A DNA stretch of 64,000 nt from Epsilonproteobacteria bacterium tcs-49. GTDB taxonomy: Bacteria; Campylobacterota; Campylobacteria; Campylobacterales; Sulfurovaceae. A model generated the notes under the pieces. The model made no database searches. It saw nothing but the letters and a program-made list of their open reading frames with translations, and was not told where the DNA came from. Position numbers and translations under genes: made by a program. Below are positions 35,547 through 44,359 of the stretch, in pieces. The stretch is from NCBI GenBank assembly GCA_002049495.1, contig LLYS01000009.1, forward strand, positions 33,164 to 97,163, in the 5' to 3' direction. Position 1 is the first letter of the stretch, and every line of letters starts with the position of its first letter.

Positions 35547-37019
35547 ATGGGTATAATTTATATTGATAAAACCAAGTCGCCGTTTTTTTGTCAAGATAGT
35601 AAATGTACGCCTTTAGAACATAAAATTAAACACGAAACCATTGTCGCTTCTATCGACCCGCAGAAGGTGATTACCCACAGCTTCAAAGTTCCCACCTCCA
35701 TTCAAGAAGACGAGCTGGATGTCGAAGTGGAGATGAAACTCTTTGACGAAGCGGGTCTGAATCCCAACGAAGAGTATCAATTCTCCTACATCAAAAAAGA
35801 GCTCAACGTCGAGGAAACGGAAAATCTGGTCGAAGCGTTCGCCGTCAAGGTCGGTGATCTGCAAAGCGGTTTTGCGGATTTAGCGAAAGCGTACGGGCAT
35901 ATCGATATCCTCACTATCCCCTATATAGGTTTTGAAGGGCTGTACGACAAACGCTTGCTCGAACCTAAAAACGACGTCTTCGTCCATCTGGGACGGGAAT
36001 CAAGTTATATCGTTTTATGCCAGGACGGTAAATATATCTACGCACGCAATATCAACTCTTTAAACAAGCTGGTTCAGGGGTTTGATCCCTCCCTGGGGAT
36101 GGATACGGACAGCTACATCGAACTGTTGCGCGCAAAGGGACTTGAGGAAGGGAGATACGGCTCGGAGGAGGGGGATCTTTTTGATACGGTACAGTCGCAG
36201 TTCCAAGCGATCTATCACCGTATCAACGATACGGTGATGTATAATAGAAACATTTTCGGGTTTGATGCGGCCGATCGTATCTTTATCGATTGCGAGGATG
36301 GCTGGATACACGAAATTGATAGCTTTATCCATGAGGATATGCTTGAAAAAGCGCAGGTGCTTTCGTTAAAAGAGAATCTTCATTTTGAAAACAACCAGTT
36401 GCCGGCCGTGGATTGTATTACTGCGCAGTATGCGCTGCTGCACGCACAGGTACGACCCAACCTGACCATCTTTGAGCGCAAAGTCCCCCTATATAAAACC
36501 TTTATGGCAAAGCTGCTTTATACCGCGGCCGCCGCCGCCGTGCTCGCCGGGACCTATCCGGCATATCTGTGGTATGAAAACAGGAGCATCGAAACGGCGA
36601 TAGAGGGTAAAGAGGCGATGCTCAAGCAAAAACAAAAGCGCCAGATAGCGCTTGCGTCAAAGCTCAAGAGTGCGCAGCAGGAGCAAAGCGCTTTGCAGGA
36701 GCGGTTGCAGCAGTTGCAAAAAAAGCGGGACGCTTTGCAGGCAAAGATACAAGATGTTCTTACGCTGGATCAAAACAATCGGGAGGATATGCGCTTTTTC
36801 GCCACCGCTACGGAGCTGCTGGAAAAATACGACTTGCATTCGATGCAGATGAGTAAAACGGAGCAGGAGTATGAGCTGGGTATCTACACCTCTTTGCAAA
36901 AGCGCGACCTCGTAACCATGTTGATGGAGGATCTGATCGATGCGGGGTATGAGGGGGTTCGAACCGAAAAGATCGATTCGAGCAGCGGACAGTATGAAAG
37001 CGTGATAAAGATTAAGTGA
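35547..37019 (+). CDS. MshI-like pilus assembly protein (GspL/PilM-PilN-like)
   Basis: 490 aa. A cytoplasmic domain (1-315) with an actin-like PilM/GspL feel (VFVHLGRESSYIVL), one membrane helix (about 320-341) and a periplasmic coiled coil (345-400, rich in Lys/Gln/Leu) before a small C-terminal domain. This is the MshI plan in which PilM and PilN functions are joined. Its stop overlaps the mshJ-like start (TGATGA). It forms the inner-membrane platform with MshJ, K and G. Confidence 0.78.
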   Translation: MGIIYIDKTKSPFFCQDSKCTPLEHKIKHETIVASIDPQKVITHSFKVPTSIQEDELDVEVEMKLFDEAGLNPNEEYQFSYIKKELNVEETENLVEAFAVKVGDLQSGFADLAKAYGHIDILTIPYIGFEGLYDKRLLEPKNDVFVHLGRESSYIVLCQDGKYIYARNINSLNKLVQGFDPSLGMDTDSYIELLRAKGLEEGRYGSEEGDLFDTVQSQFQAIYHRINDTVMYNRNIFGFDAADRIFIDCEDGWIHEIDSFIHEDMLEKAQVLSLKENLHFENNQLPAVDCITAQYALLHAQVRPNLTIFERKVPLYKTFMAKLLYTAAAAAVLAGTYPAYLWYENRSIETAIEGKEAMLKQKQKRQIALASKLKSAQQEQSALQERLQQLQKKRDALQAKIQDVLTLDQNNREDMRFFATATELLEKYDLHSMQMSKTEQEYELGIYTSLQKRDLVTMLMEDLIDAGYEGVRTEKIDSSSGQYESVIKIK

Positions 37020-37642
37020 TGAATGAAAAAATCGAACAGTTAGAAGAGTGGTACGAGGATCAGCAAAAAAATAGAATACTATCCATATATGCGGGCGTTT
37101 TCCTGCTGTTTTTCCTGCTGTGTTCCTATATGTTCGTCGCCCCGCTTTTAAGCAAGCAGCAACAGCTCAAAACCCGCGACAACAGCGTACAGGCCAAGAT
37201 TGATGCGATCAATCTCAAACTGTACGAGACGAAGCTAAAGGCGCTGGAAAACAGTGCGATGAAGGAGCAAAGTCGCTATGAACGGCAGCGCACTACGCAT
37301 CTGCAGCAAAGCAGCCGTTTTGAAAGTATGGGGTTTGTTTCCTTCGGCAATAAAAACTTTACCGCGTTTTTAGATGAGTTGATGAAGCGTTCCATCGCAC
37401 ATGAATTGGAGATAAAATCCCTTGAAACAGCCGTTTTGGAACAGAATTTGTTGGATACGGTGACAATGCGCCGCAGCGTTACCGTCAGCGGCAACGGAAG
37501 GTATGGGGATATCGTCGCGTTTTTGGAATTTATTACGGGGTATACCATTTTGCAGCAGGTGGAAGGTTTCTCCTTGCAAAATGCCGAAGAGGGCGGTGTC
37601 GATTTTTCCGTAACCCTGCTCGTAGGAGGGGTGGATAGATGA
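37016..37642 (+). CDS. MshJ-like pilus assembly protein (PilO-like)
   Basis: 208 aa. A short cytoplasmic N-terminus, one membrane helix (about 23-45), a coiled coil (about 48-100) and a ferredoxin-like periplasmic domain ending VDFSVTLLVGG, the general form of PilO/GspM/MshJ. Four-base overlaps on both sides make it strictly co-translated with mshI and mshK. Identified by architecture and place rather than strong motifs. Confidence 0.7.
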   Translation: MMNEKIEQLEEWYEDQQKNRILSIYAGVFLLFFLLCSYMFVAPLLSKQQQLKTRDNSVQAKIDAINLKLYETKLKALENSAMKEQSRYERQRTTHLQQSSRFESMGFVSFGNKNFTAFLDELMKRSIAHELEIKSLETAVLEQNLLDTVTMRRSVTVSGNGRYGDIVAFLEFITGYTILQQVEGFSLQNAEEGGVDFSVTLLVGGVDR

Positions 37643-38073
37643 ACCTTGTAAAAAAAGGACTCGGAGTATTTATCTGTCGACCACTGCTTGCGGCACTGTT
37701 TTTATCGGTGTCCGCTTCCGCTGCGGCACCCGCATCGCAGGAGCTGCTAAAGCAGCTTGAGCGCTACGGTCGGCATGGGGGAGTGACGAGTTCCTACGAT
37801 CCGTTCAAACTGCCCCGCAGTGCGGAAAAAGAGCCTGCGGGCGTCGAAGAGGAAGCCCCCCAAGCGCAGCTGCGGCTCAAAACGGTTTTTAACGGGCGAG
37901 CGCTTATCGGGGAGAACTGGTATGAAAAGGGGGAACGGGTGCAGCACTACACCGTAACGAAGATAACCCAAACCGCGGTATATCTCTGGAGTGAAGAGGA
38001 GAGCAAGATTTTGACCCTCCCGCAAAAAAAGATGCTCAAAATGCAAATACGCGAAAAAGCGAGTCAAGAATGA
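37639..38073 (+). CDS. MshK-like pilus assembly protein (PilP-like)
   Basis: 144 aa. A signal sequence or anchor at about 10-31 (LLAALFLSVSASAAA), a flexible stretch with YDPFKLPRSAEKEP and a small beta domain (RLKTVFNGRALIGENWYEKG) that resembles the PilP/GspC homology region, which docks on the secretin. Overlaps mshJ and mshL by four bases each. Confidence 0.7.
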   Translation: MNLVKKGLGVFICRPLLAALFLSVSASAAAPASQELLKQLERYGRHGGVTSSYDPFKLPRSAEKEPAGVEEEAPQAQLRLKTVFNGRALIGENWYEKGERVQHYTVTKITQTAVYLWSEEESKILTLPQKKMLKMQIREKASQE

Positions 38074-39548
38074 AAAAAATAATAACGTCACTACTGCTTC
38101 TCAGCTCAATTGCGTTCGCGCAAAACGCCCCCTGTAAAGATAAGTTTTTCACCCTCTCGATCAGTGCGAAAAATGAAGTGCGGGTGATCGATCTGGTGGA
38201 TAATTTAGCGGGTGAGTGCCAGATCAGCGTCGTGTTTGAAGACGGCGGCGTACAAAAGCAGCTGGAGAAGAACGTGGGCTATATCCACGCCAACGATTAT
38301 TCGCTGAAGGAGTTGTTCGAACTCATTTTTGACGAAAACAATATCTATTATGAGTATGAGGAACAAAAACAGATCCTGCGTCTGGCGTATATCAAAACGA
38401 AAACCTTTTTTATCGATTACGTAAATTTCAAATCCCGGACAAGCACTTCGACCAAGAGTATCAATATCGGTCTTTCCGGCGGTGCGGATAGCGGTGACGG
38501 AGACAACAATAACGACGACGGGGAGGGGACCACCGGCGGTTCCCGGGGAAGCAATACCGATCAAACCACCATAGAAACCAGCAATGATTTTGGATTTTGG
38601 AACAATATTAAAACCGAAGTGCAAAGTATCCTTTCCCAGGATAGCTTTGAAAGCGCTATCGGTACGAAAACCCTGCTTAACCGAGATGCGGGGACGATGA
38701 CGGTATCTGCGACCAAAAAGCAGCTTGACCGTGTGGAAGCGTATATCGATACGATTATGCAGCGGCTGCACAAGCAGATCATGATTGAAGCCAAGATCGT
38801 GGAGGTGACGACTACCGACTCCTCTTCCAACGGGATCGACTGGTCGCAGCTGTTTGCGATGGAGGGAACCCTCAACGGCACCTTTACCGACGCGGCAAAT
38901 ACCCCCTCAAGTTCAAGTATCACCTACAACTACAGTATGTCGATCTCGAAAATACTGGAGTTTCTGGATAGCTACGGAGATGTGGACGTCGTATCCAATC
39001 CAAAGATTTTAACGCTGAATAACCAGCCGGCGGTGATCAATGTGGGGGAACAGCTTAACTACCGTTACGAATCGGGGGATTTGACCATCGCAAACGACGG
39101 CACCACCGTTTTGCAGGATTATGAAACCAACTCACTGTTTGTCGGGGTTTCGCTAAGCGTCACTCCCGAAGTGACCCGAGACGGCCACGTGATGCTGACG
39201 GTTCAACCCGTTGTCAGCAGTCTGCGCGACAGCAGTGCCGATTCCGAAGCCAATGAAGATCGCGTATTGCCCCCGGATACCAAAATCAAGCAGATGTCCT
39301 CGATCGTCAAGGTCAAAGAGGGCAACAAAGTGATCATCGGCGGCTTGATCGAAAAGGAAAACTCCACCGTTCACGACGGTGTTCCCATTTTGAAAGATTT
39401 GCCCATTTTCAGCCTCGCCTTTAGCAAAAAAACGCAGTCGGTTTCAAAGAAGGAGCTGGTGGTGATCCTAACGCCCCGTTTCGTTGACGGCAGTACCACG
39501 CCCTCGCTGGAAACGTTTGAGCAGCAGTATACGAAAGAGTTGCGCTAG
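38070..39548 (+). CDS. mshL: MshL-like outer-membrane secretin
   Basis: 492 aa with a signal peptide (KKIITSLLLLSSIAFAQ). An N-terminal secretin/TonB short domain (about 20-110) and an N1-like domain are joined by an Asp/Asn/Gly low-complexity linker (about 135-165). The secretin beta-barrel domain fills the last 280 residues: MIEAKIVEVTTTD, SNPKILTLNNQPAVINVGEQ and KKTQSVSKKELVVILTPR. It forms the outer-membrane pore of the pilus. The linker, full of short repeats at DNA level, is longer than usual. Confidence 0.9.
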   Translation: MKKIITSLLLLSSIAFAQNAPCKDKFFTLSISAKNEVRVIDLVDNLAGECQISVVFEDGGVQKQLEKNVGYIHANDYSLKELFELIFDENNIYYEYEEQKQILRLAYIKTKTFFIDYVNFKSRTSTSTKSINIGLSGGADSGDGDNNNDDGEGTTGGSRGSNTDQTTIETSNDFGFWNNIKTEVQSILSQDSFESAIGTKTLLNRDAGTMTVSATKKQLDRVEAYIDTIMQRLHKQIMIEAKIVEVTTTDSSSNGIDWSQLFAMEGTLNGTFTDAANTPSSSSITYNYSMSISKILEFLDSYGDVDVVSNPKILTLNNQPAVINVGEQLNYRYESGDLTIANDGTTVLQDYETNSLFVGVSLSVTPEVTRDGHVMLTVQPVVSSLRDSSADSEANEDRVLPPDTKIKQMSSIVKVKEGNKVIIGGLIEKENSTVHDGVPILKDLPIFSLAFSKKTQSVSKKELVVILTPRFVDGSTTPSLETFEQQYTKELR

Positions 39549-40343
39549 ATGGCATCGGAATTTGCAAAGGTCGCAAAACTTTTCGAAGATGTGATCGCCC
39601 CCGCAAACTATTTCGACTCCATCGAATCCGAAGCGGTTAAAAACGCGCTGCTTGATCATATAGACAACAACTGCACCGATCTGATCTTCCTGATCGGTAA
39701 CCCCGGGGTGGGCAAAACCTTTTTGATGAAATATCTGATCAACGAACTTTTCTACAAACGGCAAATCTTTTACTACGATACGCCCTTTTTTGACAACGAA
39801 CTCTTTTTGGATAAATTTATCGACCGTTTTGATACGGTCAAGTACCACAATATCGTGGATAAGAAAAACAGGGCGGTGGAGTTGGCGAAGAAAAATCCCC
39901 ATACGATTTTTGTGGATGAGGCGCAGCTTTTGAGTAACGATCAAGTGGAGTTTTTGCGGACCCTCAGCGACAGCAAAGCGTTTCAAATCATCATGGCGAT
40001 GCACAAAGACGAGGGGGAAGCGATTTTGAAAAAGAAGCATTTCAAATCGCGTAAAAAGCAGGTGGTGACGCTGCATGAGATCCAACGGCAGGATCTGGTA
40101 CAGTATATCAACAACATTTTGCTGCGCAACAGTTTCGGCGAGATGGAGCACCTTTTTACCCCCCGGGTCATCAAATCGATCCAAAAGTATACCAGCGGCA
40201 ACATGCGTTCGATCAAATTGATGCTGCAAACGCTGTTTGAACTGCTGGATCATAAAAAAAGCAACAATATGCTCAAAGAGAACAGGATCGAGCGCTGCTT
40301 GCTGATGATGGCGGCGATCGATGTAGGATTGCTTGATGCATAA
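39549..40343 (+). CDS. mshM: MshM-like AAA ATPase (ExeA/GspA-like)
   Basis: 264 aa. P-loop GNPGVGKT (50-57) and Walker B TIFVDEAQLL mark an AAA ATPase of the ExeA/MshM group. It lacks the long C-terminal peptidoglycan-binding part of ExeA. Starts directly after the mshL stop and overlaps mshN by 11 bases. Thought to help secretin or pilus assembly by ATP use in the cytoplasm. Confidence 0.82.
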   Translation: MASEFAKVAKLFEDVIAPANYFDSIESEAVKNALLDHIDNNCTDLIFLIGNPGVGKTFLMKYLINELFYKRQIFYYDTPFFDNELFLDKFIDRFDTVKYHNIVDKKNRAVELAKKNPHTIFVDEAQLLSNDQVEFLRTLSDSKAFQIIMAMHKDEGEAILKKKHFKSRKKQVVTLHEIQRQDLVQYINNILLRNSFGEMEHLFTPRVIKSIQKYTSGNMRSIKLMLQTLFELLDHKKSNNMLKENRIERCLLMMAAIDVGLLDA

Positions 40344-41199
40344 GCGGTACGAAGAGTTAAAGCGCCGCTGCCTGCGCTACCGGATCAAGCGGGTGCTCCA
40401 AGCCGTCCTTTTCTTTCTGCTGGCACTCGTGGGGATCGCCTTTGGTTTTTATCTGGCTTTTTCCTTTCTCCAATCCCCCGCAACCGATACCACAAAAGCC
40501 CTAAAAACACCGCAGCAGCAGCCTCAAAAGCAGCAAGAGACGTTGCCGCGGGAAAAGCGCGAGGAACCCCCGGTTATGCAGAAGCGATCCCCGGTAAAGG
40601 AGCAAAATACCACGGCGGTCAAAAAGCGCTCTGCCGCTAAGCAAGAGAGTAACACGACGGCCGTACCCGCACCCGTAATCAAGCGGATGCGGCTCGAACC
40701 GGTCTATAATTTCAAAATCGATACGCTTTATGAACAAAGCCTGCCCAAAAAGGTGCAAAAGAAACCGTCACCCGAGGTAAAGCCAAAACCAAAACCCAAG
40801 CCGCAGCCAAAGCCCGAAGCCGAGCCCCCACAGCCAGAACAGAAAGAACCCCGAACGAGTATAACGGAGGGGATGATCAGTTCTAAGCGGGTGACCGGCC
40901 TGAAAGAAAAGATTGAGATCTATGAAAAAAACCCCCACTACGACGCGGCGCTGCTTATCGCAAAGCAGTATTTTAAACAAAGGGAGTACAAAAACTCCAT
41001 TATCTGGCTCAAACGGGCGGATAAGCGGAAAAAAAGCCAGGAAGAGGTTTTTAACCTCTATGCCAGGGCGCTTTACTTTGACGGTGAAAAGCAAAAGGCG
41101 CTTAACGTGATCGATTATTTTTTGGGTTTGAAACAAAGCGATACCTTGTCGGCGCTGCGCAGCGACATCGTCAACGATCGACTCAAACCGGCGAGATAG
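40333..41199 (+). CDS. MshN-like TPR protein with Pro/Lys-rich linker
   Basis: 288 aa. One membrane helix (about 20-42), a long Gln/Lys/Pro-rich linker (about 50-185, with KPKPKPKPQPKPEAEP) that looks like a TonB-type periplasm-spanning arm, then C-terminal TPR units (DAALLIAKQYFKQREYKNSI). This is the MshN plan. The TPR end probably contacts MshL or peptidoglycan. Nine bases separate it from mshE. Confidence 0.75.
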   Translation: MMHKRYEELKRRCLRYRIKRVLQAVLFFLLALVGIAFGFYLAFSFLQSPATDTTKALKTPQQQPQKQQETLPREKREEPPVMQKRSPVKEQNTTAVKKRSAAKQESNTTAVPAPVIKRMRLEPVYNFKIDTLYEQSLPKKVQKKPSPEVKPKPKPKPQPKPEAEPPQPEQKEPRTSITEGMISSKRVTGLKEKIEIYEKNPHYDAALLIAKQYFKQREYKNSIIWLKRADKRKKSQEEVFNLYARALYFDGEKQKALNVIDYFLGLKQSDTLSALRSDIVNDRLKPAR

Positions 41200-41207
41200 G
41201 AGAGAGG

Positions 41208-42878
41208 ATGATAAAATCAAAAGTACGATTGGGAGATCTGCTCATAGAGGAGGGTTTACTCACCCCCGAACTTTTGACCGTAGCGCTGAACCGCCAAAAG
41301 GAGAGTGATTACACCAAAAAGCTCGGTGAAGTTCTCGTCGATAGCGGCTATGTCAGCCAAAAGGAGATCGCCCAGGCGCTGGCGAAGCAGTTGAATTTGA
41401 AATTCACCGACCTCTACGGGCAGAATATCGATTACCACTCTATGTCCAAATACTCCATGAGTATGCTCAAAAACGCCAAAGCGATCCCCTATGACGAGGA
41501 TGAGGATTATATCTACGTCGCTACCTCCGATCCGCTCAATTACGATGCGCTTGAGGTACTGGAAAGAACCATCGCCACGAAACCGCTCAAGCTTTCACTG
41601 GCGCTGGAAGTGGATATGGAGCATATCTTTGATCGTTTAAAGATCATGGAAACTACAAAGGGGATCGTCGAAAACGTCAAAAAAGAGATTTCACTGGAGG
41701 GGATCAAAGCCGAATCCAGCTCCAGCGCGATCATGCAGTTGATCAATTTGATCATCAAAGACGCTATCCGCCAGGGAGCCAGCGATCTGCACATCGAGCC
41801 CGATGCGTATAAAGTCTCCGTCCGAAGCCGCGTCGACGGGATTTTGCGGGAGAATTTTGTCTTTGATCTGGATGTATATACAGCGCTTAATTCGCGGATC
41901 AAAATTTTGGGAAACCTCGATATCTCCGAAAAGCGCAAGGCCCAGGACGGCCGCTTCCGGCTCAAGATTGACGGCGGGGATTACGATTTCAGGCTCTCCA
42001 CGACGCCGACGATGCACGGTGAATCGATCGTTATGCGTATTCTGGATCAAAACAAGATTCTGCTTTCTCTGGACGAGATCGGCGTAGAGGGCGAGAACCT
42101 CAAAGCCCTGGAGGAGTTGATCCGCTCCCCCTACGGGATCGTTTTCGTAACCGGACCGACGGGAAGCGGTAAAACGACGACGCTTTATGCGGCACTCAAC
42201 GATGTCAAAAGCTTAGAAAACAAAGTGATGACCGTTGAAGACCCCATCGAGTATGAGTTGCCGCTGGTACAGCAGATCCAAACCAACGACAAAGTGGGTT
42301 TTGGCTACTATGAAGCGCTCAAATCCTTCCTGCGCCAAGACCCCGATATCATCATGGTCGGGGAGGTGCGTGACGTCGATACGCTTAACGCAGCCGCACA
42401 GGCGTCGCTGACCGGGCACCTGGTGTTTTCGACCCTGCACACCAACGATGCGCCAAGTGCCATTACGCGGATGAGTCAGATGGGGTTGGAATCATACCTG
42501 GTTTCCGATTCCCTTATCGGTATCGTCGCCCAGCGGCTGGTGCGGCAAAACTGCAAACACTGTCTGGAAAAATATACGCCGCACCACAAATATATCCGAA
42601 AAGTGTTCCGTCATCTGCCCCAGTCTTTTCAGTTTTATAAGGGAAAAGGGTGCAGAAAGTGCAATAATACGGGCTATTCGGGGCGGGTGATGATCTGTGA
42701 AGTGCTGCGGGTGACCGAAGAGATATCGCAAATGATTACCCAGGGGAAAAACAAGTTCGATATCGCGCAGAAAGCCGAGGAAGCCGGAGCGTATAAACCG
42801 ATGCTCTTTGACGGGTTGACCAAAGCGTTGCGGGGCGATACGACACTTGAAGAGATATATAGGGTAACCAGAGGGTAG
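41208..42878 (+). CDS. mshE: MshE-like pilus extension ATPase with c-di-GMP-binding domain
   Basis: 556 aa. The N-terminus carries the two MshEN motifs that bind cyclic di-GMP: RLGDLLIEEGLLTPELL (7-23) ending in NRQ, and KLGEVLVDSGYVSQKEIA, ending in AKQ. The GspE/PilB motor follows with Walker A GPTGSGKTTTL, the Asp box, Walker B DPDIIMVGEVRD, the His box LHTNDAPSAI and a zinc-binding tetracysteine (CKHC..CRKC) around 445-485. Powers pilin polymerisation, probably switched on by c-di-GMP. Starts nine bases after mshN with AGGAGAGG as ribosome site. Confidence 0.93.
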   Translation: MIKSKVRLGDLLIEEGLLTPELLTVALNRQKESDYTKKLGEVLVDSGYVSQKEIAQALAKQLNLKFTDLYGQNIDYHSMSKYSMSMLKNAKAIPYDEDEDYIYVATSDPLNYDALEVLERTIATKPLKLSLALEVDMEHIFDRLKIMETTKGIVENVKKEISLEGIKAESSSSAIMQLINLIIKDAIRQGASDLHIEPDAYKVSVRSRVDGILRENFVFDLDVYTALNSRIKILGNLDISEKRKAQDGRFRLKIDGGDYDFRLSTTPTMHGESIVMRILDQNKILLSLDEIGVEGENLKALEELIRSPYGIVFVTGPTGSGKTTTLYAALNDVKSLENKVMTVEDPIEYELPLVQQIQTNDKVGFGYYEALKSFLRQDPDIIMVGEVRDVDTLNAAAQASLTGHLVFSTLHTNDAPSAITRMSQMGLESYLVSDSLIGIVAQRLVRQNCKHCLEKYTPHHKYIRKVFRHLPQSFQFYKGKGCRKCNNTGYSGRVMICEVLRVTEEISQMITQGKNKFDIAQKAEEAGAYKPMLFDGLTKALRGDTTLEEIYRVTRG

Positions 42879-42881
42879 GCC

Positions 42882-44129
42882 ATGTCCGCAAAATATTTTA
42901 AAATCACCTACAAACGCGGCGGAAAGCGCAAAGTCACCTACCTTGAGGAGAGCAACAAAGCCGAAGCGATAAAAACTTTCCGCTATAAGAAGATGGGGGG
43001 TTTAGTCAGTATCGAACCCACCGGCGAACCCCTTTCGGAAAAGTTTCGCAAATTCCAGGAAAAGTTTGACAACCCCGTCAAAGACAAGCGGGTGGAAACG
43101 GAGAGTTACATCTCCGCCCTGCGTCAGATCGCGACGATGCTCGATGCCGGGATGCCGATTAATGACTGTTTGCTGGAGGCGTATAACTCCACCGAGAATC
43201 CTTCGCTCAAAGAGATCATGCGTATCGTTTTGGAAGACGTGGAAAGCGGGGTAAGCCTGACCAAGGCCGCTTCACGATTTAAACGTCAACTTGGAGGACT
43301 CTCGATCAGTATGTTCGATATGGGGGAACAGACGGGATCGCTGGACAAATCGATTAACCGATTGGCCGATATCCTCGAAGAGATCCATGAAAATCGAAAA
43401 AAACTCAAAAAAGCCACCCGCTACCCGACCATGACGATCTTTGCCATGGCGATCGCCTTTTCTGTCGTGATCATCTTCGTCGTGCCGCAGTTTGAAAATA
43501 TGTTCAACTCTATGGGTGCGGATCTGCCCGTACCCACGCGCTTTTTACTCTGGATCGAAAACGCACTGGTTCACTACGGACCCTACATACTCACCGGGGC
43601 GGTTTTGACGGTGAGCGTGCTTGGGTATATGTACGCCAAAAGTGAAAATTTTAAACTCATTTTTGATAGGATATTGTTAAAAGTTTACCTGGTGGGTACG
43701 GTGATCCACCTCTCCATGCTCGGACGCTACGTCTATATCTTTGACAAACTCTCCCAATCGGGGATCCCCATCATCGACGCGCTTAAAACCGCGGGAGAGG
43801 TCGTAGAAAACGATTATATGCGCCAGCAACTGGGCAAGATCGAAGGGGCCGTGGAGGACGGCCGCAGTTTGACCGACGGATTTAAGGATTCGGGACAGTT
43901 TGACAGTATGGTACTGCAGATGATCAGTGCCGGGGAGCGCAGCGGGTCGCTGAACCGGATGCTGGAGAAGGTATCAAACGTGTACCGGAACAAGTACCAG
44001 TATCTTATCGACAACGTGGCGACGATGATCGAACCGATCCTGATCGCGGGGATCGCTGGGTTTGTACTGTTACTGGCACTGGGAATCTTTCTGCCCATGT
44101 GGTCCATGGCGGAAGCGATGGGGATGTAA
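42882..44129 (+). CDS. mshG: MshG-like inner-membrane pilus platform protein (PilC/GspF family)
   Basis: 415 aa. Two GspF domains with three or four membrane helices (about 185-205, 230-250 and 385-405). Typical sequences are ALRQIATMLDAGMPI in the first domain, IFDKLSQSGIPIIDALKTAGEV in the second and MISAGERSGSLNRML near the end. Starts three bases after mshE. It is the last recognised pilus gene; the hairpin at 44135-44157 follows. Confidence 0.92.
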   Translation: MSAKYFKITYKRGGKRKVTYLEESNKAEAIKTFRYKKMGGLVSIEPTGEPLSEKFRKFQEKFDNPVKDKRVETESYISALRQIATMLDAGMPINDCLLEAYNSTENPSLKEIMRIVLEDVESGVSLTKAASRFKRQLGGLSISMFDMGEQTGSLDKSINRLADILEEIHENRKKLKKATRYPTMTIFAMAIAFSVVIIFVVPQFENMFNSMGADLPVPTRFLLWIENALVHYGPYILTGAVLTVSVLGYMYAKSENFKLIFDRILLKVYLVGTVIHLSMLGRYVYIFDKLSQSGIPIIDALKTAGEVVENDYMRQQLGKIEGAVEDGRSLTDGFKDSGQFDSMVLQMISAGERSGSLNRMLEKVSNVYRNKYQYLIDNVATMIEPILIAGIAGFVLLLALGIFLPMWSMAEAMGM

Positions 44130-44134
44130 AGCGG

Positions 44135-44157
44135 TTTTACGAAGAGGGATCGTAAAA
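44135..44157 (+). terminator. Hairpin after the pilus cluster
   Basis: TTTTACGA (44135-44142) and TCGTAAAA (44150-44157) pair perfectly across seven bases, just after the mshG stop. No T run follows, so it may be a weak terminator or an mRNA end stabiliser. Confidence 0.45.
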
Positions 44158-44254
44158 AGACAGATCAAAAAAAGGAATGGAGCTGAGGCAAAGCCGAAGC
44201 TTAAGTGAGAGGAATTTTTTGCGGACGGTGTTCGTAAAAAAGGAGAGATCAATA

Positions 44255-44350
44255 ATGGAAACAGAAACGGGAACGATCGTAGTAGCCATCGTCAGCGCGC
44301 TGATTTTAGGCTTTGGCTACTGGGTTATTCATAAGATTACCAATTTATAA
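44255..44350 (+). CDS. 31-residue single-helix membrane protein
   Basis: METETGTIV..., one hydrophobic helix (about 8-25, VVAIVSALILGFGYWV) and a short basic tail (HKITNL). AGGAGA six bases upstream is the best ribosome site nearby, supporting translation. The frame also stays open to an ATG at 44177, but that start has poor spacing and would add a charged stretch. It lies between mshG and the ymdB-like gene, nine bases before the latter. No family recognised; a small membrane-protein partner is possible. Confidence 0.6.
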   Translation: METETGTIVVAIVSALILGFGYWVIHKITNL

Positions 44351-44359
44351 GGGAAGAGG

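Noticed and set aside
44177..44254. Longer start (57 codons) for the small membrane protein
   Set aside because: Ribosome-site spacing is too short and the added part is charged and featureless; the inner ATG has a much better site.
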